Shown here piece after piece: positions 1 through 12,748 of a stretch of DNA of 64,000 nucleotides. This DNA comes from Phallus indusiatus (lineage: Eukaryota; Basidiomycota; Agaricomycetes; Phallales; Phallaceae). The stretch is taken from the NCBI GenBank assembly GCA_027605045.1, contig JAQFWX010000063.1, forward strand, positions 62,001-126,000, given 5' to 3'. The translations under genes were made by a program, and so were the position numbers. A model generated the notes under the pieces. It was not told where the DNA came from. It made no database searches and worked only from the letters and a program-made list of their open reading frames with translations. The stretch's first letter is position 1. Each line of letters begins with the position of its first letter.

Positions 1-473
1 TTTCGTAATAGATGAAAGCATGCAGATTGCCACACTAAAGGAGGTGAAAGCTCGGTTATAGACATATCTAGCGTACTTTTGTATATATCTATCTCGGGAG
101 TAATTTTTGTATTGTGGGATATCCGGACAAGACAACATTCTTTTGGTGGCTTTTTGTTGTGAGCCTGAGCAAGGTTCGGCCGGGTTTTGCCGGATTGAGC
201 GTCTCTATGCTCAACTGGTCCACATCACTAGTCCACACTCCTTTACCTGTCCTACTACGATTCATACCATCAATAGTACGGACAAATATCATGTCCACGT
301 TTATTTTCACCTTTATAATGAGGAACGCATTGGACAACAATGGAGATACAACACGTTCTGGCGCACCCGCGTCCATAAGTCATGAAGGTATAAAGGAGAA
401 ATGATATTGTACTCCTCCGCACAACAATTCCCTCTTTCATTAAATCCGCTGATTTGCTAAACATCTGGAAAAA
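1..473. other. Left-edge intergenic sequence
   Basis: No supported gene is seen. Short open frames occur on both strands but show no splice signals, signal peptide or recognisable motif. The last part is presumably the promoter and 5' leader of the membrane protein gene starting at 474. Confidence 0.5.
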
Positions 474-2844
474 ATGTTAGCCCTTACATTCCAATTCCTC
501 GTTCTACTTAACTCCGTGATGGCCATCATTCCATCGTCTCAGCTTCAAGTTGGTCAAGCCCAGCAACAGAACAACTCTAGAACGGATCCTTTGTCTGGCG
601 GAAGCAGCTCCGAAACCATCAATAATTCAGTAGCGACAGCTTCTTCTACATTTACTTCTGTGACCAGTGCATCTTTTACTGGTTCTGAACATGCAACTGG
701 AATTAGGCCTTCGTCCACGGTTTTCAGGGCTTCCAGTCACACATTTGCACCGTCTATCTCTGCCAGTCCTTCAAATTTTTCCTCTACCAGTTTTACAAAT
801 CATACATCCTCCTCTTTAATGTTTTCCTCTTCTGGTTCTAAAGACGAAACTGGAGCTATGCCTTCACCTACGACCTTGAGTGCTTCCAGTCATACATCCG
901 CCACGTTGGTCCTGCCTGGTCCTCCAAGTTTTTCTTTTGCCAGTACCACATTTCATTCATCCTACTCTTCAACACGCTTATCCTCTGGATCTGAGAAGGC
1001 AACAGGAACTACGCCTTTGCCCACAGTCTCCGGGACTTCCAGCCATACACTCATTACTTCTGCTTCTGTCTCGCCTCATCCTTCAAGTTTTTCTTCTACC
1101 AATCTTACCATCCATACATCCTCGTCTTTAATAATTTCATCTTCTGTTTTTGATAATGCAACTGGAACTATCGTTTCGCCCACAATCTCCAGGGCTTCCA
1201 ATCATACATTCATTACATCCTTTCCGCCCAATACTTCAAGCTTCTCTTCCACCAGTTTTACAAGAAATCATACATCGTCCTCTTTAGTACTTTCCTCTTC
1301 TCGTTCTATTGAAATATCTTCCACTATGGCAAAGTACGTCTACTCATGTCCCGTATCATTAGTGACTAACCTCTATTGCAAGCAGTATAACAACCGCATT
1401 CCCTCCTATCGGGACATCCATTGGAAAGATTTCCGCGTCTCCGTCACCTACCGTAAACCATCCTCACTTGATGCCTGTGGTAACACCGATGGCTTCCACC
1501 TCCGGAAGTAGTGAATTGCACGCCACCTCTAACCACGTGGTTTGCAAGAAATCCGGGTCCTGTTCTCCGGCACCAACAACACCAACTTCACGGAAAGACA
1601 AGAAACTTCAGGTTTCAATCAAGAGTGATGAAGATAATAGGAATCGTACAGATGCAACGAAGATTGTCGAATCTACCCGGACGTCGGGAGCTTCTGCAGA
1701 CCACAGTCGCGATACACGCCCTACAGAATCCGCACCAAGCTTGCCATTTGGCGATATCGGATCAACAAACCCGTCTAACACTACTGATTCTGCTCCCCAG
1801 AACGGAACAATGTCAGCTGTGATACCTACCCCCGGCACTTCCGCTACTCCTACCGTCATTCCTAGTGCGACTACACCTACTACGACTACAACTAATCCTC
1901 CAGGACAATTAGGGTTAACTCATCCCTCCGCTCCGACGCCGCGTCAAACGCAGTCCCCGCGCAAACCACACGTTGCTCGTAACAAAAACCTTCCGCTCAT
2001 CGTTGGGATCGCTATTGGATCGGCACTATTGCTTGGTGTCGTGGTCGCTGTCGGTTATTACTTGTTTAAAAAACGGCGGAGGAGCAGGTTCCGTTACAAC
2101 GACAAAGTTCCGCTCGATTTTTCCAGGATTGACCCTCCGGGTAGTACCACGGCAAACGAGTTCCAGCGGGCAATCCCTCTCAATGTTTTCAGGACTTATC
2201 CTCAGCCTGCATCAACGTCAAACAATCCGTTTCGGAACAAAGCACCTGTCACCAAGACTGACCTTCCGCAAATGAGAATGAATGAGGTGAAGGTTCCTGA
2301 ACACAATGTTCCGCTCAGCTGGAATATCTTCAAAAATGGTCTTCCACGTGAGAGGGCAAACCCAAACCCGTTCCAAGACACGGAAACCGTTACCGTACCT
2401 GTTTTTAAAACAGTTCCTCTGCGTCCGACGACAAACCCGTTCGAGCGCCCATACGGTATTGTCAGGAGTGAGCCCGCGACTACGGCAAATCCGTTCCAGA
2501 ACAAAGCTCCTGGTAGTCCAGGAACGATGACGAACGCTTCTCCGCGCAAGAAGGTGATTCGGAAACCACCCCCGCCCCTCAAACTCTCTGTAATAAAGTA
2601 TACTCCTGCGATTAACCTTCTTGATGTCAACAAACCTTTACCTACGTCGAAGCCAGGAGATGCTTCGGCTGAGAAGAATTTAATAGACTTTGAGTCTGAG
2701 GACAATAGTCATCTTTATGGAATTGCTATCTGTATGTGGATTATTTCCTTCGCTTTTTCTCATAAATATCTAACACAATTTTTTTCCATTAGAAGAACAG
2801 AATTACAATCTAGAGTACATTTAAATAATTGTATGTTTATGTAA
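474..2844 (+). CDS. Ser/Thr-rich type I membrane protein with NPF motifs and a clathrin-box-like tail
   Basis: About 770 residues in two exons. A 52-nt intron (1334-1385, GTACGT...GCAAGCAG with branch GACTAAC) joins the frames. The N-terminus is a signal peptide (MLALTFQFLVLL...). The ectodomain is Ser/Thr-rich, holds four repeats of about 52 residues and several N-x-S/T sites, and is probably heavily O-mannosylated. One transmembrane helix lies at about nt 1987-2070, followed by a KKRRRSR stop-transfer signal. The cytoplasmic tail has four NPF motifs (nt 2224, 2365, 2434, 2488), repeated PL-x-x-F units and LIDFE (2680-2694), which fits the clathrin-box consensus L-phi-x-phi-[DE]. NPF motifs are known ligands of EH domains, so an endocytic cargo or adaptor role is my inference. 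A likely last intron (2732-2792, GTATGT...CATTAG) would create a TAA across the junction and end the protein a few residues after the LIDFE motif. The end given here is the unspliced one. Confidence 0.72.
694..1316 (+). repeat. Four tandem ~52-codon Ser/Thr-rich repeats
   Basis: Within the ectodomain, units each start near an (A)TG-x-x-x-P-[ST] segment, continue through S-[SN]-H-T and S-F-[SA]-S-T, and end in a run of serines before the next TG. The four units begin at about nt 694, 854, 1004 and 1160. They are diverged, so this is an old internal duplication typical of fungal wall-facing stalks. Confidence 0.7.
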
Positions 2845-5596
2845 AACTTTTTAAATTTTTTTTTTTCCTTTTTTACGTCGCGAGTCCATTGGCGTGTCAT
2901 TGACTGAGCATATATCATCTACATGAGACTATTTTTGGAGTGCAAGTAATCCTTTTCAAGTTCAATTTTATTTTCTACATTGTGATCGATTTTAGCATTG
3001 CTCCTGTTTATATTGAACAAACATGTGTAAATTATTCATATATTCGCTTGAATGTCCCAATGTTTCATCCGCCGCAGACCGGTTTCCACTTTTCATTGTC
3101 AAAAGAAAAAAAAAAATGCTTCTTTTTTTTTACTCGCGATTTCATACATAATTGACTCTTCCATATTGGCATCCTGTTTCAAATATCTATATTTAGCCAA
3201 TAAAGTCTCATACACTTTACACCAAGTCGTTCATTCAACGCGTCAGAGATGTCCTCGCGTCGATGCCAATCTTAATCGGGCTGCTATATTAGCACAGAAT
3301 CACAGAATTCATCGTTTAGTTCAATGTTAGAAATGATGCACCGGATCACTACTTTGCTAGCGACAGGCTATTAGTGGTCAAACCTAAGCTCGCCCTGGGA
3401 CCTGTACGACGTCTTTGGCATGATCTTTGACCTGAAATAGTGAATGTCACCGGAACCCTGCTCAGATTTCACACTTGCATGAATTAACCCCTAGAATTAG
3501 ACATGTTGCGCATTTTATATTGCAATCTTACCCCTCCGATGTACATTGCGTTGAATGACGTTCCTTAACTCAGGCGCTACGCTCAATTGCAAGCTCACAG
3601 GTATAAGGAGAGACTCAGAGTGGGTTGACAGGCTCAGCTGATGAGCATTCTCAGGCTGTAACATGACACTAATCTCGAAATACTTCTAAATCTAACACGC
3701 TATTAGTATATATTAAGTCCGCAGCTTCGTGTTTAATACTTATGGGGACTTTTTTATGGGAACTCACCGCAGCGAAGTTCGAGCTAAAAGGCCTATGCAA
3801 GCCAAGAAACTTCTCAGCTTGATGTGTGGACTGAAATAATTAGACACGCCATAAAACAACCTTTTAAAGGCTCTGAGCTTGACTGCACCTCGAAAGGTTT
3901 CGGGTTTGTTGTCCGTTATTCGCCTAAAAGTCATCTATTAATATATACATATCGAGCTCGAGCCTCAGTCCATAAATAACTCGCGTTGCCTTTCTCTTAA
4001 AAAAGAAGCTCATCCTCGTTTCACGTGAATGAACCATCGGGGAACAAACGATTTCTCAAGGCCTGTCGCCTTACACGGTATAGATCGTGGCTCCTACCGC
4101 GGGCGCAGGCGGGGAGACAGGCTCTTAAAGTTTAAAAAGACCCGCGCTGTGGTCTTGCCCTTTTTCACCCTCATCTGAGAATTTCCTTTCCATTTAGATC
4201 TAATGATTAGTGTAAGTCTAGAAACATCGTGACTTCCCCGCAGTGATTTAATATAATGAGACTCAACTCTCGTGCTACATGCCATATCCTTTCAGCGCCG
4301 TTGAATCCAATCTTAATCCGTTGGAAACAATGTCGCTAAAATAAACAACAGATTTTTCGAGATCAGAATTGAGCATGTGCAGCGTTTGTTTGCCCTGCGG
4401 CACTTGTTGACTCGGAGCTCGCCACGAATGATGCGTATAGCAGAGGCAACAGCCTTATTTTCCAATTGTGGATTTTCATGGGGATTGGGATTGATCCAAC
4501 TTGTTTGATAACTTCAAAGAAGCCAGCAAAATTATCGGCCCATGTGTGTTATGCGGGACTGCACGGATTTGTACAGGAGAGCGCGAATAATTTCTGAATT
4601 TGAATCTGAAGTTGAATCGAATTTCGGCTGTTCGTACGTACTTGCACTCCGATTGTCTGTCCGTTCAACTCTCGAAAGTACCAAGAACATACCTTAAACA
4701 TGGAAGTGTCAGCATCTTTCAACTGTGTAAATACATGGAACTGGCGCTTTTCTGCTTGTCAAGGAACCTTGGGGATTCAAAAACGCCTAAGCCAGATACT
4801 TGGCCCGAAATCATTCATCATGATGATCACTCCGATTAGCTGAGTGCCCTTATCTTCAAAAGGAATTGCATAATTCATCATGAGGAAAGTATGAGCAATG
4901 CGCTTCGCCTCGCAACTGCTATTCAATATGACTATGGATGCATTCCTCGTACGAATCAGAACAAGGGGCCGCGGGTCATAGACCTTGGTAGCCGGTTACT
5001 ACACGCACTTAGTTGTCAAATTTTGAAGAGTCCAAGACGTCGTACTCGAGCACTCGTTCCGCATTTCGTCCAATTGAAGCGCACGGACCACTGCACACGT
5101 TCATAAGTATAACTTCGCGCAAAATTCTCAGGGCAATTCTCTTCACTCCTATTGGACATGGTGTAAAATTGCTGTGCTTCTCAATGCTTCTGTGGATCTT
5201 ACTACGAGCTTAAACTTCCTTCTCACTCGCACTGGAACCGGGTGTGAAAGAAAAGCTTTATCACCACTAAAATCATTATTATGGAGACCTTTGAGAGGAA
5301 TGTCGGTTCCACCGCGAGCCGTTCGTCCGTGTCGGTAAAGTCTGTTGACTAACTATTTCGGGAGCCGTATTCATGATTGAGCCAGGCAAGTTGATCCGAG
5401 CACCTCTGTCATTTCATTTGTGCGACAACATATAATTTCACAAACTCTTTGATTTCTATTATTATTATTATTTTAATGAAAAATAATTCTTAAACGAGCC
5501 TTCTTATTAGGCCATGGATTCTTCAGCTTTTTTAAACGACATAACTTCTCTTTCTCTCTCTTTTTTCTTCTTCAGACCGCAGTTGCTCCCAAGACC
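2845..5596. other. Long gene-poor stretch
   Basis: AT-rich sequence with T-runs near 2850 and 3120 and many short, unspliced open frames on both strands. I recognised no protein motif, tRNA or repeat boundary. The last 100 bases are pyrimidine-rich and include the 5' leader of the Sur2-like gene. Confidence 0.5.
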
Positions 5597-6762
5597 ATGG
5601 GCTCGCAGACTTTACCTTTGATTCATCCAGATGCGACAATTTATTTCTCAAATGCTACAAGCAGCGACCTTCCTTTTCCTTCATACTACCCTTGGTACTA
5701 CGCCCAGGGCCCGTCGGTGATCCCAGGCATTCCAGACAATGTTGCATCCCTGCTCGGCAACGTGCTCGTATACTGGGTCGTCTCACTGATATATCACGGT
5801 CTAGACATCTCGGGCTGGGCATGGCTCGAGAAATACCGAATGCAGCCATCTGAAGACGATGCGAAGAAAAACCTAGTCACTCGCACACAAGTCGTCAAGA
5901 CAGTCGCCGTCCAACAGATCATGCAGGCCACTCTGGGATACTTCTGGATGGGAGTCGGTTCAGACCAACCAATTATCCCAGTTGATCACGCTTCGCACAT
6001 GAAATTAATTTATGAAAGACTTGGATATGTCTTGACCAGCATTCTGGGCGAACACTACGGACCGCGATTGTTGACTCTACATGGTTCGATTCTTACTTAC
6101 TCCTTATATTGGTGGGCTATCCCTATCCTTCGATTTATACTTGCACTGTATGTCTTTTTTTCAAAACCAAAAAAAGAACGCACCAGACGGCGAACATGAC
6201 TGACTGATTAATTAATAACAGAGTGATAGTGGATACATACCAATACTTCCTTCACAGAACATTCCACGAGATCCCGTTCTTGTACAAACATTTCCATTCG
6301 ATGCATCACCGACTTTACGTGCCATTTGCGTTTGGTTCGCTATACGGCCATCCCTTCGAAGGTGCTATCTTGGATGGAGCTGGCGCAGGTCTCGCACACT
6401 CATTATCTGGTCTCAGTGAACGACAAGCCATCTTTTTCTTCGCCTTCACCACGTACAAAACAGTAGACGATCACTGTGGATACCATTTCCCGTGGCACCC
6501 GATACACATGTTATTCGGTAATAACGCCGACTACCATGATATCCATCATCAGGTGCGTTTCAATGCTGTGTCGTTGAATTGGATTTAGTACTAAAATTGT
6601 GTTCTTTTTTTTAACTCAACCAATCAGCACGCTGGTATCAAATTTAACTACTCTCAGCCATTATTCATACATTGGGATGTTCTTCTCGGTACCAGAATGA
6701 CCAGACAAGAACTCGAAGAAAAGAAAGATAGGTCGAAAACGAAGGCTCTCAAGGCTCAATGA
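5597..6762 (+). CDS. SUR2: Sphingoid-base C4-hydroxylase (Sur2-like)
   Basis: A di-iron fatty-acid-hydroxylase-superfamily membrane enzyme of the ER. It hydroxylates C4 of sphinganine or dihydroceramide to give the phytosphingosine backbone of fungal sphingolipids. Three exons (5597-6147, 6222-6552, 6628-6762) give 338 residues, the usual Sur2 length. The histidine boxes are visible: HRTFH (HxxxH) and HSMHH (HxxHH) in exon 2, and HDIHHQH at the exon 2/3 junction. Hydrophobic segments precede them. The N-terminal region with YYPWYYAQGP and the C-terminal WDVLLGTRM are typical of Sur2 rather than of C-5 sterol desaturases, which share the boxes. The start is the first ATG after a pyrimidine-rich leader. 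Both introns are short (74 and 75 nt) and keep the frame. Confidence 0.9.
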
Positions 6763-9059
6763 GTGGGATGGGACTCTACTGCGTTCATTTTGTTTTTCAG
6801 ATTATACAGATACAACCGCATCTCCAATAATCTTTCATTATATATTTATTTTTTATGTCCACTATTCACTCTTCATCATATCCTTTTTTTTCTTATATAT
6901 AGGAATTCAAACCCGACATGTTTCAAAAATGTCCATTATAAAATAGAAGTACTACAAATTTGATCGCGGCATTCTCAAAGGAAGAATAATAGAACGCGGG
7001 TGTATTTTTAAATAACTGTTCTATCGGAAACAACCGATGACTACGTATTGTGGGCGTCAAAATCTGTTTTTACAACCTGTCCTGCTCCCCATTGCACTCC
7101 CACTGTGATTTAAATGTCTCAATCAATAAACTTCTCCAAATATTTTGTCGAATGGTCTCGTTTTGTTTATATTTAGCAAATGCTTAGCTTGCCCAGGGCC
7201 ACTGACCGGGATTCATCATCTTTTGGCATCACGTGGACCGTCGCATTTCAATCATTAATGTTAAATTCGGACTACAACAACCGCAACTTTCCATTCGAGG
7301 TCGCTCAAGATTTGACGCTAATGAATAAACAAATGAAACTCAAAACCGGATATGTGAACGTAAAAGAGAACATGACTCCTCAGTTTGGCGTACATATGGT
7401 TCAACCACCTCGGTTAACCCGCTTCGACATCGGCTCATTTTTAGCATGATTTTTTTTTCGATCATTCAGCCACCAGGGTCGAATTACATATTCCCGAAGC
7501 GTACATCTAACCATACACTCTCGAGTCAGAGAGAAAGGGGAAATACTGAATTGTATGTATGTCTAAGGTACTCGAGTACGGAGATAAAAATCTGCGAACA
7601 GATAAACAGGTTTCTCACGTGGCTACCTCAACGACGCTCGAAATTTTCAACTACGGGTGGTGACGTTTCTGCTCAAAATTCATGAGCGCATCGTCGAGTG
7701 CAGTCGCACCGCAATGATAGAAGATATACATATAAGTATCGACGTGCATGCTCAATCACGATTCCTAGGCAATTGAGCTCGGTTCGTAATTGAGGTTTAA
7801 CCCCTCCTGCCATTTCATCGCGGTCAGGATATAGGCGGCGTACATTAGCATAGTGTCAAGTTAAGTTTGATGGTATTCATCATCATATGTATTTCAGTAA
7901 AGTCGAGACGAGGACCTGTGGTCGGCCGAAACTTTTCATTTTCGGCTTCATGTATTTTGAACGACACGTCTCCCAACGCATTTCTCCAGTAGCAGCGTCC
8001 CACATGTGTCTATGCTGTTGACCATTCTCTTAAGTTTTTTCAAGCTCAAAAACCATAATCTAACCAAGGTGAGAGAAAATAGGTTTGAGTTTGACTTACG
8101 TCTCATGTCTTAATTTAAGGGATTCAAGGACCTCAAGTTCTCCGCCTTGCGCCCAATATATGTTGCCAGTTACTTATTTGAAGACTCCTCCTATGGATGA
8201 TCTACTTATACCGATCACTCGGGGAAAAATACTCGCCTACAACATATCTCCGTATGTACCACGTATCTTCTCCGGAATATCTTTCCCCCCAATGGCGACT
8301 GTTCTCAATGTCTCCCCACAGCATAAAGGGAGGAGAATGATCATGATTTCCAGCGGGAGAAACATCACGGTGGTGGTCAATCGTTCCTTACATGTTAGAA
8401 AAGCCCGAACTCGGCGCACATCTTTCCCCTCAAAATCGGACCGGCAAAGGCACGATTTTCGTATCAATTACTGGATATAATGCGGGTAGCAGTACACAAC
8501 GATGGTCGCGAAAGGCCCCTACATATTACAGATCATGATCGCCCCAATATTATGCGCTTACACCACGTTAGTAAATCTTTCATACAATGATCAGATAAGT
8601 CATTGTTATTTTGTGATCGGCTCTTCAATCAACAGCAGCGTCAAGTCAGCCAGTGCTCGCCCTTTCCTCCAAGTTTGATATCGCGGGCAAGGTTTCTAAT
8701 ACCGATGACTGAAGTGAGTCCAGCGCTGTAGGGAGGGACAGGTGGCAATAACGGAATGTCGGCTATGCAGGTCTCAAATGGAATGAACACTTCTATGTTC
8801 GACGAAAACGGATCCCTGAAAATCAAATTGCCGTAAGTTCGATGACAACCGAGGTTCTGTCCACGTTAATTTATTGAACTCTCAATTATATAAGGAACAA
8901 GGAGTACCTTAGTGAGTGCCCTTAGCTTTCAGCTCAATCTTAGCCTTCGCATCGACGCTTAAACGGATCCTACGAATTTGGAAAGGCAAACTCGATATGT
9001 CAGGAATTGTATTATAGTATATCAGATCTTGCTACGCAGTGGTATCTCCCGGAATTTTT
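6763..9059. other. Gene-poor stretch
   Basis: Short open frames around 7180-7685, 8085-8480 and 8641-8826 (minus) show no recognisable domain or coherent splicing. Nothing else is seen apart from AT-rich sequence after the Sur2 stop. The degenerate PPR copy begins near its right end. Confidence 0.5.
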
Positions 9060-9745
9060 TATCTCTCATCCATCTTGGCACAAGTGGCACTGCGCGATCC
9101 AGTACGACCCCATCTACCCAGGGAGAACATGTCTTGCAAGGCCTCATGCACATTTTAACGCCAGCTGCAGCTTCGACCCGTCGTTATGTAGTTTAGAAAC
9201 ATCCTAATTCATTTGCAGTTCGACAGAAGACAACCCAGTCGTCCTTGGTTGTATCTCATATTTATATCGGCGGTTAGAGCCAGGTATGTTTGATAAGTTA
9301 TGCTCCAGTTATTCTGAGAAAGAAAGCCCCAAAAAGTAGATAGCGATGAACCCCATGCAGCTGCGATCTACGCGGCTCGCCCCAAACGATAGATCAAGAG
9401 TTTCAGCGCTCATGCAGCGCTAAAGCAAATTGACGTTCGCGGAAGTCTGGTCAACGGTCAAACAGTAAGTGGTATGTACTACTAGTAGCGGATGAAAGCA
9501 GGCTGGCTGCCGCGTCGTGCTTAAAATCTGAACCATTTCTTCGGTTCAGGTAAGTAAAATAGCTGGGAAAAATATGACAGTGTTGGGGAGTGAAAGCTGA
9601 CATCAGATAACATCAACTTGGTAAGTGCGACGACCCGGTTAGACCGATTCTACTTTGCTGAACATACTTTGCGCATATCTAGGGTCCAAGTCCGGGTCGA
9701 TACCATTTAACCTCATCGCCGAAGACGGTCCAAGGTCGGCAGCGG
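9060..9745 (-). pseudogene. Degenerate fragment of the PPR protein gene
   Basis: This stretch aligns by eye with the C-terminal half of the PPR gene at 17121-18941, on the same strand. Matching landmarks include the CAGTACGACCC(C/G)TCTACCCA motif at 9098 versus 17173, the GGTTAGACC block near 9637 versus 17926, and CGGGTCGATACCAT near 9692 versus 17983. The fragment covers roughly 17.13-18.04 kb of the parent with internal deletions (much of 17.46-17.87 kb is missing). It carries stops and frameshifts and has no start, so it cannot encode a PPR protein. No gene is seen between it and about 10.1 kb. Confidence 0.75.
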
Positions 9746-10099
9746 TGGCTGCCTAGGCCGGGGGCCCTCTAGCGGTTATCATATAACTGCGACACTCTTT
9801 CAGTGAACCAGACCTTTCTCAACCATTTCAGTCATTTCCTCAGCTTTCTTGCTTTTTTATGAAGCTGTGATGCCCATGTCTCGAAACACCGACACCATTT
9901 TGGTGTAACTGGACACAGACGTGCTATCCCTTTTACCACACGACGCGCTAGAGTTAAAAGAAGGTATGTATAATTGAATTCAACAATAGCATCTCGTGTT
10001 ACAAGATAAAATTCGACAACTCGTTCTCTGTACGCTCTCTAAGTCGCTTGACAATACCACTGACACTGGTTGCTCATATCATCTAGTTTGCTTGGTTCC

Positions 10100-10727
10100 T
10101 CACCTCTACAGCTTTTGGCACTTCTTCAAATACTCTAATGACGCTTGAAATCACCTTAACGCCTGTCACTTACCCTTTGTGGACTTCTATCCTGGCTTTC
10201 TGCGACGTACCGTGTCCTTTATGTTATCGGAACCACGCTGTGAATGGAAGCCAATTGAATAACGAAACTTTCGAAATCTGGAAGTGCTTTTACAACGAGG
10301 CTGTTGCAGCGTCAACTGATATGGCTAGCAACTTGGAGTGATGAAAATCATGGGGTCAGCTTTGGCTAATTAGGGCGATGATGTATGGTCATCCTTTGTT
10401 TGCAGTTTTCCGTTTTTGGTCAATGTGCCTGATCAACGAAAATTTCTACGTCGATTATAGGCAATTACTGAGGTGGAGAAAATATGGGAACGACCGGCCC
10501 GTCTCTGTGAAAGGTGTCAGCGGCGATATCAAACTGCCGTGAGACTAAATGAAATCGTACAGGTTTTAAACAATATGGAAGAAGCTTTACGATCACCTTC
10601 GACTCCTGCTGTCATTGATAACCTAGATATGGGCATATGGGATGTCTCCGTGAGGAACGAAGAACGAAAAACCATACCGCAAGAAACTGTACGGTTCGAA
10701 TACATGATTTACCTTTTAAGAACATAA
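10100..10727 (+). pseudogene. Broken copy of the coiled-coil protein gene at 54.8-56.3 kb
   Basis: The first part (about 10120-10275) matches the middle of the parent gene: the encoded RTVSF-x-LSE-x-x-CEW segment is recognisable. It then jumps directly to the parent's EVLLQRG...SALAN segment near 10280-10350, so about 0.6 kb is deleted. In-frame stops interrupt both parts. The last exon (10461-10727) still reads well: AITE...WERP...CERCQ-x-RY, parallel to the parent's final exon, and the preceding intron with GATTATAG acceptor is kept. There is no start codon in frame. This is a decayed duplicate and is not expected to make protein. Confidence 0.75.
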
Positions 10728-11121
10728 TTATGTCCATTCCAGTTTGCTCAGTGTAGATGGTATATAGGTATCTGCCTTTTTGGTCATGAGCTAAGCTTTA
10801 ATTACGCATAGTTGGACTTGACTTTTGCTAAACCTGACTGTCCAAAGCTCCACCGAAAAAAAAAGCTTTACGGCGTGTGAACATGTGATGTGTGGTCAAT
10901 GTGTGGTCGCTAGTCGGAGCTTGCCGACAACTGAACGACTTGTCGAAATTCTATTTTTTTGTGGGGCTATTGTTTTGAAGTATGTATTTTGAACTAGTTC
11001 ATAATAGACAGCTTATTATGTATCACATAGTTGTGAATAAATAAATAATCCTTTCCTGAAATTCTATACCAGACCTCAGTGTCACGAGGGATTCGGACTT
11101 ACATTCCGATGTGACTGATGC

Positions 11122-12067
11122 CATGGCTTCGTGATTGCTGATTAAATCTTCCTGAACCAATCCTGATAAACTCTAGTATCCTGAACTTTCGATCGAATTA
11201 AGCCTCGAATACATGCGTCATATAAAATTTCTAGGTATGCTGAATTCTTGCATTGTAATTTCAGAGAAGCGTCTGTTATTACAGATGGGAGAATCAACAT
11301 GGTGAAGGTAACATGTCGGAGGAGGCTTGTGAGCCTTTTTGGCGCGGGCATACATCATGTATTTTTTTTTCAGCTATAAAATCTGATTTCGTTTGCACAC
11401 AAATTTGCTTTGATTGAGAAATCTCAAAAATTAAGAATAGAAACGTTACATGATGTACGTGGCTAACCATCATACTGTCGCTGAGAGTCTTCGTTGTTCT
11501 CCACCATTGATATGATTCTTTTAGGGTTAACTTTTTTTCTATGTTCCAAGAGTCGGAATAATATGGAATTTATAGCTACCAGACACTCCCAGGAATGTTC
11601 CGTGAACGAGAAAGCTGAAAAGGACACCGATACTGAAGGCTTCACCGTATGGCTCCTAAGTTCTTCCGTATGTCCCTGTTTTCTTTAAATTGATTCCTCG
11701 CATAGGTTCAGGGAATTTGAATCTTACCAAATCAGCCTTGTAAAATATTCAGGCCAGTTTTCACCAAGAATTGAATGTTAGTTCGAATAAGCCATATGAA
11801 GAAGTATGTATCATAGTACATATTATGGTCGGTCCGGTGATTTTGGTATGTGAGTATACACCTGATCTTGTCATTGATATCTTGGCTCCTTCGAGTTATT
11901 TTTTTTTAGTTATGGATACTCGTCCTTACCGTAGCGGGTTTTTTCTAAACTAGGACTTAAACAAGATGAACGCGGAATTCAGTTGTTGGCTAAATTCGTT
12001 AAATGTGATTTTGACGAAGATGAACGTGTCCCATGTCAGTGGCACTTATTCTAATGCTTCTGTCTAG
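11122..12067 (+). pseudogene. Pseudogene of glycolipid transfer protein (GLTP)
   Basis: Degenerate copy of the intact GLTP gene at 53522-54455. Remnants appear in order: an exon 1-like ATGGCTTCGTGATTG at 11122 with an immediate TGA, exon 2 near 11270-11340, a shortened exon 3 near 11403-11450, and exon 4 near 11540-11650 encoding VNEKAEKDTDTEGF. The last-exon part near 11910-12067 ends in WLNSLNVILTKMN...SGTY and TAG. The D-x-x-x-N-x-x-K sphingoid-binding segment is destroyed, and stops and frameshifts lie between the pieces. It sits between the broken coiled-coil gene and the intact lectin, as in copy B. Confidence 0.85.
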
Positions 12068-12748
12068 TTTACAGCCCCATATTTCATCTCGCCCCGACAT
12101 CGCTCGGAAGAGAATCGATTGTGGAATCCAAACAATAAACAAATCGTACCGCTGTTTTCGTTCCCTCTAACCTGACATTTAGGATCTAAATTACACTGGC
12201 ACGCGCTCTTATCGTCCCGTAATTTGACCCCCGTGCTAACTTGCGGTGGTTCCTTTTTCCCCTCAAAAAGAGAACTCACCCTCTTCCTTTAGCACATTTT
12301 TCGATCCCTGTGAACTTTGTTCAGGTGACAAACTAACATCAATGATTTTTTTATGGCCAACTGTCGGATTAATCAAGTAAATGTCTGGCCTCAGTTTCTC
12401 TGAATACAACCTTTACTCATGATTTCCTATTGCGGAGGTGTTCTTATGCTTTTGAATTGCCAGACTCGACTATGGCACCATCACAACGAGTTCATATGTT
12501 AATGAGGTTCTTATCAAGTAACCAAATTCGTTTTAGATTTTGTTTTCTATGTGATACGTACATTCTCTGCTTAATAACGCGAGCTACGACGAAGAGAAGA
12601 ATTTGGACCGGATTTGTCAGAACTACCCATCTGGAAAGTAAAAGCGCTCGCAAGTATGTATTTAAGCAGGTCAAAATTTGTTTGGAGGCTTCAGACCACT
12701 GGTCAACGACGTTTCTACATCTATTCATTCTTCTCAGAACTTTCCAAT

